From Gadus chalcogrammus (lineage: Eukaryota > Chordata > Actinopteri > Gadiformes > Gadidae): 64,000 bases of DNA. The notes beneath the pieces were generated by a model. It was given only the letters and a program-made list of their open reading frames with translations, was not told the DNA's origin and made no database searches. The stretch spans positions 16,287,756 through 16,351,755 of the forward strand of contig NC_079412.1 of assembly GCF_026213295.1 (NCBI RefSeq), given 5' to 3'. Positions 51,405-63,977 of the stretch are shown here, in pieces. The translations under genes and the position numbers were made by a program. The first letter of the stretch is position 1. Each line of letters opens with the position of its first letter.

Positions 51405-53699
51405 TAGAGAGAGACAAATCATCTGAATGAATAGCTTTGCTAAAGGCCGGCACACACAGGTCCGTTTGATGTTTGAGTACCATCTTGATTCCTGAGGTAA
51501 TAAAACCATCTTGTTTCCCGTCTTGTCTTTGGTAATCTAATAGGCAGATTATGTGACTGTGTGGTGTGAGAGAACAAGGACAGCTTGTTCAGGACAGCAA
51601 AATAGAAGAAGAATAAAACACCTACTTTAAACCACTTTGATTTAGTAATATGCGTAAATAATTGTTCTGACTTACGCTGAATTTTCTTAATTTTTTAATT
51701 GTTCCAAAAAACGGGCCATTAAATTTGTTACTTTGTCATCTATTAATTTACTGTTGAGTGTGGTTTATTTTGTGTGCACATGTTGCTATGACAGTAACAG
51801 GAAATAAATAAAAGGAAACAGGATCTGACTCACAGGATTAGGATACAAATGTGTTTGGCTTTTTGAGGCCAAAGGTTTTCAAAATGTTTATTTTGCTGTT
51901 ATAACATTATTATGTTTAGTTTGTATGAATGTCTTTTCATCATTTGATTTAATATATTATTATGTAGTTCTATAATGAAGTACCATGCCTGATTTTAGTA
52001 TTTCCTAGGTCTTGGACTTGGATTTGTATAACATATTATAAGTGCTAAAAAGGCAATCATTCCCGGGCTCATGAATTGAGTCTTGAGTCAACAGTGTGAA
52101 CCGTAACATGATGTCTTCATGTATCCCAAAATAGGTTTGGTCCTCGAAAGGTAAAGTTGCTGTAGGTAGAATTTGAGATTTACAATAGGAGAAAGCAGAA
52201 AAGAGCTAAATCCAATTAACAACCCTTGCAATAATAACACTGTGTGGCTTGATGTGATTGATCAGAGGCCAGATGGATTACTGAACCAAGCTCGGAAGAG
52301 ATGCCCTGATTGGTCAGAATTAAGGCCCAGTCAACTCACAGAGCATTTCAATACGGATTGCTATAGCATTTCTAACAGATTACCCTCAAATTGTTGCTCT
52401 TAAAGTTACCATCAGCAGCCTTGAGGGTTACCTTTAAAGATCTTATAGCACACATTTGTACCCATTTTGAAGCCATCTGTAATCTTTTTAGTTGATTAAT
52501 CCCGTCAGAGAGGAACAGATCATGTCCCTAGCCGCAGCAGCAGGTGGTGGTGGTGGTGGTGGTTCTGGACCTTCTGCAGGAGACGGCTACCGATGGGCAA
52601 GCGGCATCCACCGTAAACCCTGTCACTTCTGATTGGTCTATAAACACGATGTAATGCTCCGGGTCTCCATCCCCTGTCACCCCAGAGAACAGCGCACCTG
52701 TATCAGCATAACAACGGTCATCTCGTTTGGTCGAGGGTAAGGTTTGTAAGGCAAAGCCACAGCCATTGGGTCACTGCTGTGGTCCTACTCACTTCATCTT
52801 TGCTTATAAAGTTGTGTTACAGATGAGAACTGTTTTACCTTTTTTCTCTGAGCTATCGTGTGCTAGCCGGATGCAGTCATTACTGTATGACTCGTGGGAG
52901 GGGGAGGGCATGAGCCAAGCCTGTGGGTGTCCCCTGGCACCGGGATATGACCATTGTTTACAGTAAAGAGCAGGAATGACAGGCTCGTCTGTTCCACCAA
53001 CCTCATTTTCCACAGGCGAGATGAAGATGTACTACTTGTCTTAAAGGTCAGGCTAAAGATCAGATACAATTGATATGCTTGTGGAGTTCAAAGTGAATTC
53101 AAGGTACTCAGAGAAGTTATTTTGCTTTTGGTAAATCTAATTCAAGGTAAAGCATTAAAAATACTAGTTGTGACTTAGTTTTCTGTGTCGCATATTCGTT
53201 TTTTTCTTCTTTATTTCCTTGAAAGGAACTTTTTTTGCTATTAATTGACCCGAAATATATTGAAGCCTCAGTTCCGGTCTGTAAAGGAAGGGAATCAATC
53301 TCTTGTTTCAAACAAAGGCACATACCAAGTAAAGCGCTTCAGGGAATTCTTATGTAGTTGAGTATAATTCAACCCTAAATACACCTACAAAAATCACGTT
53401 GTTCTGTTTCGTGGCATCCGGTTTGAAAGTGGGACCATTTTAAATGGAGGCAAGCAGATGGGCCGCTTAAAAACCTCAACAAATGAAGGACAAAATCGCT
53501 TTACTTAGGCCTTTTGTTGCGACTGGAACAGTATTGAGCCTTGGAGAAAGTAAGCTAATTTCAGTCAAAGGCCACTGTATAGAACATATAAAGGCACAGT
53601 GATTGTGGACAGCATAGGTGGCTTCCTCATTGTCCATGTCTTGTTTTGTTGCGCACATCAAAAAAGCATCTGTTGAAAAACAGACACACTTAAATTGAG
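51405..53699. other. Intergenic, no gene recognised
   Basis: AT-rich to 52100, then mixed. A (GGT)n run lies at 52541-52563. Segment 52160-52440 is of higher complexity and could be non-coding regulatory sequence, but no specific site stands out. Confidence 0.4.
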
Positions 53700-53874
<175 letters not shown>

Positions 53875-54925
53875 TCGTGCTATATCGATTTTCCTTGGGA
53901 TATTTTTGTGAACTTTTACAAGAAATTCGATGGAACAAATGTCAATCCTTTGACTCCAAATGATGGTGGTTAGTGTGTGTTTGTGTGGGGGGGGGGGGAG
54001 ACTCCTTAGCGCAATAGAGGAGCAAGGAGCTGTCTGGTAACTGTAATTTATTATTGGCTGACCTATTTGCTTGTCTATGTGATACGTTTTGTCCATTATA
54101 CAACTCCTTCTCAAATCAAACAAATGGGATTCTATTATGTTTGGCTCGTCTGCTTCCTACCTCCCTGTTCCTGTATCCAGCTCAGCTCAGTTTGAGTCAG
54201 AATTAAACATAATCAAATAATTGTCTGAATAGTATCTCCCTGTCTCTCACGGTATTCGTGTTTGAATTATTGCACCATAATAAAGTGTCAAAAATGTCCC
54301 CTTCATTTTCATTTAGTGCCTAACAGCCCCAATCTCTAATATTTTCAATCCACCTTTCTGATTACTTTTGAGATTCTGCATGACGAACCCACGGCGTGAC
54401 GTGACTCGTTGTGATGACATGGCAGGGCATCATTATAAAGCAGTATGGTATGGTTGAGTTCCCACGTCCCACTGGGTAAGAAAAGAGTGAGACCTCTCCA
54501 CAGATTACATCTTGAGTTCAGAAGCCTTGAGATAATGGCTTTGTGATCAGCTCCACTGCACAAGAAGAGGACTGGTTTAAGATAGACCTGCAGTCACTCA
54601 CTAACCCCACACTTGGTACACCGGCCATGATTAGGCTAACGGCCCTGTCTCAGAACTCTGATAAAGACCCCGTAGAAGGGCGTCGTAGGGTGCTGAATAG
54701 TTTAGATAAAGGCCCACTTGGTCGATATACAGTTTAATAGTTTTTGATGGAATGCTTGGAGAGGATGCAACTCTACAGAGCACCATGCTGCAGAAGTAAG
54801 CTATCTCTGACTGCGGTCGGAGACACTTCAGCCCATTCACTGTAACGTAGAAGTTATTCTCCTTGGCCTCACTTTGAGGCCATCTCTTACAATCCTTGGG
54901 TCTCTTGAAAGGCACGATATCAATT
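53875..54925. other. Intergenic, no gene recognised
   Basis: A G-run at 53988-53998; otherwise unremarkable sequence without supported exons. Confidence 0.4.
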
Positions 54926-55042
54926 ATATTTATAATAATAATAATCATCAGTGTTATTATATATAATTTTTATTCTTATTATTATTAATGTAATAAAATA
55001 TTATAATAATAATAATAATTACTATATTATTATTATTAGATA
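54926..55042. repeat. AT-rich (TAA/TTA)n tract with self-complementary arms
   Basis: (ATA)n near 54935, (TTA)n near 54977, (ATA)n at 55000-55018 and (TTA)n at 55025-55038 give a strongly AT-rich, foldable tract. Confidence 0.85.
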
Positions 55043-55329
55043 CAAATTCAATAATTGCCAAAGAGGGATTCAACTATTTGACACATTAAAACTAGAGAAT
55101 TCTCTGCTGAAGTTCCTTGTTGTGAACAAGAGACTATAGTTTCCAGTATTGGCCAGTTCCTCCCTGAAACCCGGGCCCTGTCGGGGCGCTGTCGTCCTGG
55201 ATACCTGTCTGATGCCACATCGATTGGGCATCTGGGCTGAGAGGGTGACAGTAGGCCCTACCAGGCCCCTAGCCACAACTACCAAGGGCCCCTACCCAAC
55301 GACCCCCTCCCCCAACCCCGACACATGTT

Positions 55330-55590
55330 CGCTCTGAGCCGGTCAGACATTTTCCAAACCAACACCTGCAATCGATCCAGACAGCCAGGCCTTTATCAAT
55401 CAGGCCTGACTGGGGTTAATTGTTTACCTATCAATCTGAAAATAGAAATGCTCAGATTCCTTTCCGGGTGTTGTGGTGAATGTTAAATGGAGCGCAGCCT
55501 CTGAGCCCTTGTGTTAAACAAGCTGAAAGAGAATCATCAGTAAAGTTACTTGGAGCCTCTTTTTGACGTCAGCTTGACCTTCCGAAAACA
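55330..55590. promoter_or_regulatory. Candidate conserved non-coding element
   Basis: High-complexity block amid repeats, with transcription-factor-like motifs: GTTAATTGTTTAC (55415-55427), which combines an HNF1-like half site with a forkhead TGTTTAC core; ATCAATCAGG and CTATCAATC nearby; and TGACGTCA-like GACGTCAG near 55566. Conservation cannot be tested here. Confidence 0.3.
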
Positions 55591-56054
55591 AGTTTATTCT
55601 ACCTAAAACGCAATAAGCCAAAAATGTCAAGGCCAATTTAACCAAATAAAATAGAACATAGAATGGAATAGAAAATATTGAATTGAATGAACTCTACAAT
55701 TGAATTGCATTCCAAAAACAATGTCAAAGTCACATACTTATGCATGACAAAAGCCTTGTTTTGATCTAGTCCTCAGTTACTAAAATAATTATTGAAAAAA
55801 AACTCAATGTCAGTTAAGGGGTCTATGAGGAAGAGTAAGACACACACATCACCAAAACACACATGACACCCCTGGGTTAATCTAATCTCTCAAATTGCTA
55901 CATACTGGTACTGAGAGGGACACGAGAGCTTTTGAAGAGGGTTTTCTAAGAGAGGGTCCTTGCTGTTTATTTTAAATGCTGAATATTTGTGCAGCTAATT
56001 GTCAGGGTGTCCCTACAGCCGCACCCTCCCTTCCTATCACATTCGATTGAGAGG

Positions 56055-56055
<1 letters not shown>
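55591..56055. other. Intergenic, no gene recognised
   Basis: Nothing supported. AT-rich with ordinary complexity. Confidence 0.4.
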
Positions 56056-56144
<89 letters not shown>

Positions 56145-56172
56145 GGAGTGAGAGAGAGAGAGAGAGTGAGAG
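56056..56172 (+). repeat. (GA)n microsatellite
   Basis: About 115 bp of GA dinucleotides with a few interruptions, e.g. AAGAG near 56121 and GGGAGTG near 56145. Confidence 0.97.
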
Positions 56173-56289
56173 AGAGTGACAGAGAAGAAAGAGGGCAGAA
56201 GAGAGAGATAGGTACTAAACACGCAGATCCGTGAATCAGGATAGGTAGTAATGACGTTTGCAGGTTAGACTCAAAGAAAGCAACAGGCT

Positions 56290-56383
56290 TGTGTGTGTGT
56301 GTGTTTTTATGTGTATTTATGTGTGTCTGTGCACTTGCGATTATGTGTTTGCGTGTGTTTGTGTGTGCGAGTGTGTGTGTGTG

Positions 56384-56430
<47 letters not shown>

Positions 56431-56432
56431 TG

Positions 56433-56490
<58 letters not shown>

Positions 56491-56531
56491 AAGCTTCTGA
56501 TTGCATGTGTGTGTGTGTGTGTGTGTGTGTG
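56290..56531 (+). repeat. (GT)n microsatellite cluster
   Basis: GT repeats with a degenerate left part and purer runs at 56386-56488 and 56507-56531. Confidence 0.97.
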
Positions 56532-57526
56532 CAAGTGGATTAATGCAGTGACTGCAGAGCTGTGGTCTGTAATAGAGTTGACAGAGCTTTAGGCACACGC
56601 CAGGCCAGGCAGCAGGAACTTGCAGGTGAACTCCACCGAGTCCTCTCTGCCTGTAATCAGCAGAGAGAGATGGCGGTCACACCTTTTCCTCTCACACAAA
56701 CAATCCTGCTCATTCCCTACGCCAATCTTTTTGCTTCCCCCTCTAGGATTTTTGGTCCAAACCTATACCTAATTGGTTGTGTCCATTGTTAATTGGATAA
56801 CTCTGTCAGGTTAGGGGCTCATCTTTGTCAAAGCCAGCCTTGTGAGATTATCAGTATCTCATGAATTCGCTTTGCAGATCAGTCTAGCCTCGATCCCGTT
56901 TAAATAAATCCTCTTAAAATGTAAAAGTGATTGGACCATCAGCTCTTGGGGGAGGAAGTTTCAGTTTCAGTTCCTTCAATGAAAAGATACAATGGCGGCA
57001 CTCGAGGAAAGTGTTGCCAAATACAGACTCATCAAAATGGTTTAAACCAAAAAAGATTGAATAGCTATGTTTAAAGATTAAGAGTAATCTGAGCAGAAGA
57101 CTTGAGTAGATGTTTTAGCTTTACTCCTTCCAATCAAACTCTGCAAGAGCAACACTCTGATTTGCTTCTTTTTATTTTTTTAACACCGTAAGGCAGCAGC
57201 CAGACAGTAAGGCCAGACAGGTATTCATTGGGAAATATCTGGTTGATCGGACCAGGAAATGTCAAAACATTGTTCGTCAATAATATTCCAAAGATGAACA
57301 TTAACATGGGAGCAATTTAAATTCACATTGTCATAATAAAGAGTGTGACATCATATCTATACATGTCCTTTGGTTGGCCAGACCCAAGACTCAAACGCAT
57401 ATCTCTGTTAGCAGCATGTGTAAGATGATTCCCTCTTTCCATTCCGTTGTCCATAGGCTACACTGTATGCTCCACAGTCAAGCATCCACCTGTCCGTCCG
57501 CACTGCCCTATTCATAAACCCTCCTT

Positions 57527-57529
<3 letters not shown>
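56532..57529. other. Intergenic, no gene recognised
   Basis: Mixed complexity sequence, no supported exons or element ends. Confidence 0.4.
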
Positions 57530-57624
<95 letters not shown>

Positions 57625-57716
57625 AACCCACACACGCACACTCACAAATACACATACACACACGCGCACACACAGACACACACACACACACACACACACA
57701 CACCACACACACACAC

Positions 57717-57808
<92 letters not shown>

Positions 57809-57869
57809 ACGGACAAACACACAGACACACACACACACAGACACCACACACACACACACACACACACAC

Positions 57870-57912
<43 letters not shown>
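57530..57912 (+). repeat. Very long compound (CA)n microsatellite
   Basis: About 380 bp of CA with short interruptions (CCAACC, CGCGCAC, ACCAC), the longest tandem repeat in the window. Confidence 0.98.
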
Positions 57913-57915
<3 letters not shown>

Positions 57916-59200
57916 CCATCCTTCTCTCTTTAATCCCTAACCGGCTCCTCTTCCTTATACAGAGCTCTGCCCAAACAGCATATTGAGAATCGTACTATGT
58001 GGCTTTAATAGCCAACGCCCCCTCCATAATCATACCTCAGTCTCTTCTCCCTGGTCTCATCTCTCCGTGTGTCCGTGTCTATCTCTCCACGGGCTCATCT
58101 GCGATACAGAGTGTCTCCGTGCCTACGCCCTCCCTAACTCCCCTGAGGAGACGCTTCATCAGTGCATAAGCGAAGCCATAACACTGTTCCATTTCCTTGC
58201 ATTATTTTGATGTATTTTTGGATTGCAAAATATTCCCTATGTCTGTCCAATACACTAATAACTGAAATTACCCAAAAAACTAAACTGGGGGTGAGAAAAA
58301 CATTGTATTCCCCAATCTCATTGAACTATATTTATCTACAAGTATTTAACAATATTCTACTCGTTGGACTTCATTTTAATAGTTATCGCCACGCCTTTCA
58401 GTGAACTTTACCATCAGGATCGAATGTTCCAAAGACTGCGTGGTCTCCCACGGGAGCGATGGGAATGCAGTTACGTAAGCAGATGTCACCGTGACTGAAG
58501 CTCGTCAATAATGCTTAGACGTTGCGGCCCTATACTGGCACACGGGGCGCTGCAAATTAACTGCATTAAAGCAGACAAACACTAAGACGTTTTAATACTT
58601 TATTTGAAGTACGGTGTCTAGCCACATGTTAAGTACTAGTGTCTAAAGCATATCTTTCTGTGCTGCATTAATGATGGCAGTTACAACGGGCGAGATGTTA
58701 CATTTTGTATGTTTCTTGGTGCAGCATACCGGTGTGCTGCCTACACACACACATATATACACACAAACACACACACAGACACACACACAGTATCACACAT
58801 AAGTGTAATTGAACCCATGGTTCTTAGAAGCTTAATTGAAAAGCCGTCTTCATTGAACTAGTGACACACTATTGGATGTATGGCCTCCTAAACAGCCTGC
58901 CGTCATCAGAGAAGGTCAGTGTGTGTGCATGTGTGTGCAGGTGTGTATGCTTGCGAGATTGTGCGATTCTTTGTGTATCTGTGTTTGAGTGTGTGTGTAT
59001 GTGTGTACTAGCACTGCTCTCTGTGAAGCAGATGTTATTGCGATGTGTGTGGCCGTGTATGTGTGACGTTTCTCAATTGATCAAGCCTTGTTCATCCATT
59101 AGGCAGCGCCATGGATCCCATCCCCAATGTGCTCAGCACCGGGGCTCAGTCAATCCACAACAACAACAAACAGATGCTAGCAGTCCAAACAGAACAGCTC
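57913..59200. other. Intergenic with short CA/TG patches
   Basis: CA-rich patch at 58743-58800 and TG-rich patch at 58918-59070; no supported gene. Confidence 0.45.
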
Positions 59201-59232
59201 AAACACACACACACACACACACAACCCACACA

Positions 59233-59320
<88 letters not shown>
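59201..59320 (+). repeat. (CA)n microsatellite
   Basis: CA dinucleotides with two ACCC interruptions near 59225, pure from 59237 to 59320. Confidence 0.98.
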
Positions 59321-59321
<1 letters not shown>

Positions 59322-59928
59322 ATACATTCATACCACCCAGTCAACTGTTTTTGTATCGATAATAACTGTTGAGTTCTTTATTAGAGGCTATAATCCTCTA
59401 ATTTACATACATGGCAATAAGGAGCAGATAGGGGTCCTTACTCAAGGATACCTTCAGACATTGGGGATCGTTCCCGGAATCGTTCAGCAAGGAATCAAAC
59501 CCCCTAGGTGCCACTGCTATGCAATGCAATGTTGTGAACACTTCAAATAACATAATTACATAATTAACACATAATTAAAACGTATACAGAGACAGACAGT
59601 GTAGCTTTGTTTAACTATTCTCCTCATTGTCTTAATACATGCATTTATGAGCTTTCGAGGCAATGCACATTTTCTGCCTGTGCAGAAATAGGAGATAGAG
59701 CAAGACACCAATGCAGGGAACAATGCCTGCCTAGAGCTCACTGGGGATGTGGCCTTTAATTGCTCCGACCATCCTCCAAACAGTTTTTGAGACTTCAACA
59801 GAGAATTTTAATAAGACAGAACGAAGGCTCGAACCCAAAGTGGCGTGTCCTATTAAGGCAACTTAAGAGGGTGGGAAGATTTGAATTCCTTAAGTGACTG
59901 TCAGCCTGGCAAGGTGATAAGTAGAGAT

Positions 59929-59964
59929 TGGATAGGTGACTCTGTCCTCAGAGTCACCTATCCA
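59929..59964. repeat. Perfect 16-bp hairpin with 4-nt loop
   Basis: TGGATAGGTGACTCTG, loop TCCT, then the exact reverse complement CAGAGTCACCTATCCA. There is no nearby coding sequence or element end. Confidence 0.9.
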
Positions 59965-60092
59965 CTCTGCACTCAACTCTCTTTCCACTTAGACCTGTCC
60001 TCCCTCTCTACAATCTATTCATTTACTCAGTGCTTGACTAATAACATTACAGCAAATTCACTCGGCTTACCGTCTGACAGACATATCCTTAA

Positions 60093-60214
60093 AGGTGAAG
60101 TGTGTAGTATTTAGTGGCATCAAGCATAACAGACTTGTGTAATATAATAATCAATCTATCCAGTTCGTTGCCATCTCCAACCCATCTGCTAGATACCATC
60201 CTAAACAATGCACC
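60093..60214. mobile_element. Short MITE, same family as 30865-31256
   Basis: The left end AGGTGAAGTGTGTAGTATTT with GTGGCATC and the inverted right end CTAGATACCATCC...TGCACC match the termini of the element in the nr2c2 3'UTR, but the interior is only about 50 bp. Confidence 0.65.
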
Positions 60215-60839
60215 CTTTGCTCTGTGATTTAATTGATCAATGAAAAATGATTTAGTGTGGGGTGATGAAATTATAAAACATTCAGAAAGAAGAGGCAACG
60301 TGCAGTCTTTGAGCTCCACTTAGAGTCTTTATTGTGGGATTAGGATGGTAAGGGTCTTCATCCATCGACATAGAGACTGAAGATACACCCCCACTGCATG
60401 CATACAATATAGAAAGTTGTACAAGTTGTCCCAGTTGTAGGGTTCTTTGGAGCTGTAATCCGATGTGATGGTTTCATTGGATCAGTGCTTCTTACCTCCT
60501 AATCCCATATCCCAATTATTTATTGCCCCTTCTGATTTTTTACTACCCTTCCTTCAGTTGAGTGGATGATAAAGGCTCATTCCCACTCTGCAACCATAGG
60601 CATCATGGCTTTGTCAAGGCTGTAGGTTGTTGTTGCTTATATAAAGATTTACCTTAGATTAATGTGTTCCCCTTAATATCTAGGTCTATGAAAGAATAGT
60701 CAACAAATAATGTCACACAACTTTGACATGTGTTAAAGTAAGCCCTTTAAGCCTTGTAAGCCCATGTTTCCAAATCCATGTTATTAATCTTGTTTTGTTA
60801 TTTATTTTTCATTTTAGCCATCCCTTTTGAATTAAATTA
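60215..60839. other. Intergenic, no gene recognised
   Basis: Nothing supported. Confidence 0.4.
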
Positions 60840-61090
60840 TATATGTTGACTTTGTTAGAGCTAACTAATCCAATCAAGCCACAATACCATAGTAACACTA
60901 GGGAATCAACTGTTATGGATCCGCATCAAGATGAGTGGTATATTGGCCTAATTTCATATGGATCTCCGCCGTGTGGCTGGCGGGCTGGTCTCATTACATC
61001 ACAGCCGATCAATGCTATCTGGCTCGAGCAATAAGCCTGGCAGCAATTAGCAACAGCCAGTTTACATTTTCAGCAAGCAACTAAAAGCAA
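60840..61090. promoter_or_regulatory. Candidate conserved non-coding element
   Basis: Non-repetitive block of balanced composition, with GGCAGCAATTAGCAACAGCC (an ATTAG homeodomain-like core) near 61039 and ATTAGTTGCTTTTAGTTGC-like inverted wording after it. It stands out from the microsatellite background, but conservation is untested. Confidence 0.25.
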
Positions 61091-61667
61091 CTAATTGAAA
61101 GCTGTAATTCTGTTTAATGATATTAATATGATTGAATTAGTATTATAACCAGTATATTCTATTATGATAGACTATGCCTAACTAAACCATTGGTAAAATG
61201 TCATAATAATCAGAAAAATAATATCTAGCCAACTTCAAACAAGCTTCTGCAAACTTCTAAAACGTTCACCAATAGACCTTTCTCGTTCTGTAGACCTAGA
61301 ACTGTTCAGCTTCATAACTCCAGTCCAAATCCTGCATTGGTATTTGTAAGGTATGTGTGAAATCATTATTAGAAGATACAATTGTATGGTGGTAATTAAG
61401 ATAAACCAAAATGATGTAGGAACATCTTAAACAACGTCAAATGTCTCTATAGTCTTAGTATTTTGGGTTCTCCCATCTATTTGTTTGTCCTGCCTACCCC
61501 TGAATGCTAAGTACACTCTTGAAACAGCAATTTATTCTATTAGCATTCTGATCACCTGGAGAGAGCCGGACGCTTACAAAGGCGGAGGGTGCTGACCTTA
61601 TCCAAGAATTTACTGGCAACGTTTAGAATACATAATAATGTATAATTATGTGTTTAGTTGCCTGCCT
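61091..61667. other. Intergenic, no gene recognised
   Basis: Nothing supported; AT-rich. Confidence 0.4.
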
Positions 61668-61687
61668 GTGTGTGTGTGTGCGCGCGC

Positions 61688-61719
<32 letters not shown>

Positions 61720-61729
61720 GTGTGTGTGT

Positions 61730-61797
<68 letters not shown>

Positions 61798-61804
61798 ATG
61801 TGTT
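61668..61804 (+). repeat. (TG)n microsatellite with CG core
   Basis: TG repeats with a CGCGCGCG core at 61680-61687 and two GGTG interruptions. Confidence 0.97.
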
Positions 61805-62119
61805 TGTGTCTTCATCGTTCATGTGTGTGCATGCATAAGTAATAGTGTAGGGCACAGTGGAATTACATGATGTGAGCAGACCCATACACACCGAAGGCCT
61901 TTTAATCAGATGTGAAATCTAGTCTGCACCCGTTCCCCAGAGAAAGTTGAGTGAGAGCAGGTTCTAAAAGGCCCTCTCTCTGATAGATGTCTCCCGGGCG
62001 GTCCTTTTTGCTTTACTTAATTGACAGTATGTCAATGCTTTGTAATATAAATATAATAAAATGTGATGCGATATAGTAATTTGTGTTGGAATGCAACATG
62101 ATATAATATAGATCGAGAA

Positions 62120-62217
62120 AAGAGAGAGCGGAAAGAAATGTTGGCTGCCTGATTATCATGCATGTTATAATCAAAACAACTTTTATTTTTCTTGAGTTTT
62201 ATACTGGCCATACACAC
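62120..62217 (+). repeat. Direct duplicate block, copy 1
   Basis: It shares with 63874-63977 an exact 23-bp core (62138-62160, starting ATGTTGGCTGCC), then a diverged continuation (AAAACAACTTTTAT, CTTGAGTT, CACACAC). An AGAGAGAG tract precedes both. Confidence 0.8.
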
Positions 62218-62299
62218 ACGTCATATATCAGACAATCAATCACGTTATGTGATACCTTAAACAGATCTTAAATTCCCAAACGATTACATCTTAATAAAC

Positions 62300-62786
62300 A
62301 AGCTTGAGTGTCGAGTGGGGTGTCAGCCCAGTCACATCGGCCACGTCTCATGAATTCGGAGGTCAACTCAGAGTGTGTGTTTTGGGACTGATGACACGCA
62401 ACCGATATTATGAAGTTCAGAGGCCAAGTCGGAAAACGTATAGTCCTCCCTCATGGGGAGTACATGACGTCCCTCTCACGGGTGACCTCGGTGGGCTACG
62501 TCAGAAGAGCCCCGCTTCCTCTCTCCCTCAAGTCCCCAGGCTTTCCTTATGACAGCCCCCAGCCGACCCCTCCACCGGGCGGGGGATCGATGGCTGCCCG
62601 CCAGCCTCCCCTCCCATGCTTACAACTCTTCATTAGAGCGGGCCTGCAAGAGTGGCTTCCGTAATTGGTGGGAGCCACTGGGAGCCGGCGCTCTCGTCGC
62701 CCGCCGCCGGGGCGCTGGCAGGCATCAGCTGCTCACACTAATGTTCCCCATTATATCCTGCTCAAATGTGGGAGGAAGAATAACAG

Positions 62787-62787
<1 letters not shown>
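62300..62787. promoter_or_regulatory. Candidate conserved non-coding element / enhancer
   Basis: GC-balanced unique block just before a (TG)n array. It contains CTTCATTAGAGC, CCGTAATTGGTGGG (homeodomain-like TAATTGG) and GCATCAGCTGCTCAC (E-box CAGCTG), ending in CACACTAATGTTCCCCATT. The open frames here lack protein motifs. Confidence 0.3.
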
Positions 62788-62867
<80 letters not shown>

Positions 62868-62934
62868 TGTGTGTGTGTGTGTGCGTGTGTGTGTGTGTGT
62901 GTGTGCGTGCGTGCGTGTGTGTGTCATGTGTGCG

Positions 62935-62972
<38 letters not shown>

Positions 62973-62990
62973 CGTGTGTGTGTGTGTGCG

Positions 62991-63060
<70 letters not shown>

Positions 63061-63070
63061 TGTGTGCGTG
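62788..63070 (+). repeat. Long compound (TG)n microsatellite
   Basis: About 280 bp of TG with CG-containing interruptions (GCGTGCGTGC). Confidence 0.98.
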
Positions 63071-63279
63071 ATGTAAAGGGGTAGGCGTGTGCTATAGGTG
63101 CCATGCGTTTTGTTTGCGACCATACATGTGATTTATTTTTGCATACCAATTGCAACGCGTCATAATACTGCTATTCTCCTCATAAAACGACTTAATGTTT
63201 TATGTTTAACCATATTACCAATAGTGGAAATGTGCGCAGTCATTAAAAGCTGCTTTTGTAGCCGACTGGCACGTATAAT

Positions 63280-63600
63280 ATGTTGCATCTGTCTCTCTTT
63301 AAGGGCTCCCTGGTTTGGGCTATAGAGCTGTGTAAGCTCAGCCCTTCACTGCTGCAGTCTGATGTTCACGCATGGTCAGCCTGGTCATTCATATCCGTGG
63401 TTCTAAATATGCTCCTTAATGAAATTTAATTAAGAAATGAAAGCAGCTAACAGTGTGGTAATAAACATTTGCCAGGGTCAATTACAATTTTTGATGGTTT
63501 AATAAGATATCAAATTACATTGAGTATTTTTAGTCGATCCTTGAACACTGATATGCATATGAGTATTGCCCATTTAAACGGCAGATGGGAATGATGAAGG
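63280..63600. promoter_or_regulatory. Candidate conserved non-coding element
   Basis: Unique sequence with AT-rich homeodomain-like and octamer-like words (AATTTAATTAAG at 63424, ATATGCATATGAG at 63550) and balanced flanks. Candidate only. Confidence 0.25.
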
Positions 63601-63873
63601 AAGGTGAGGGTAGTGATGAAAACCTATATGTTTTATATCAGAGATAAGACACGAAGAAGTGCCTGACAGTAATACTCATTGATTAGCCTACTGATCATTC
63701 AATAATTTATGGTTTACTTCACATATACATAAATACAATTTTTTAAAGAGAATTATTATTATTAATAATTATTAATTATTCAAAGCTAAATGATCTAATA
63801 TAGGCCTAATATAATTAGAATATAATAGCATTTCCATGCTATGTCGTATGTATGTTGTACATTCAATTAAATT

Positions 63874-63977
63874 GAGGGAAGAGAGAGGGAGATGTTGGCT
63901 GCCTGATTATCATGTATATTATATTAAAAACAACCTTTTATCTTCTTGAGTTAAATGCGGTCCACACACAAACACAC
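63874..63977 (+). repeat. Direct duplicate block, copy 2
   Basis: The exact 23-bp match to copy 1 is at 63892-63914, followed by diverged but collinear sequence. Same orientation, 1.75 kb apart. Confidence 0.8.
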
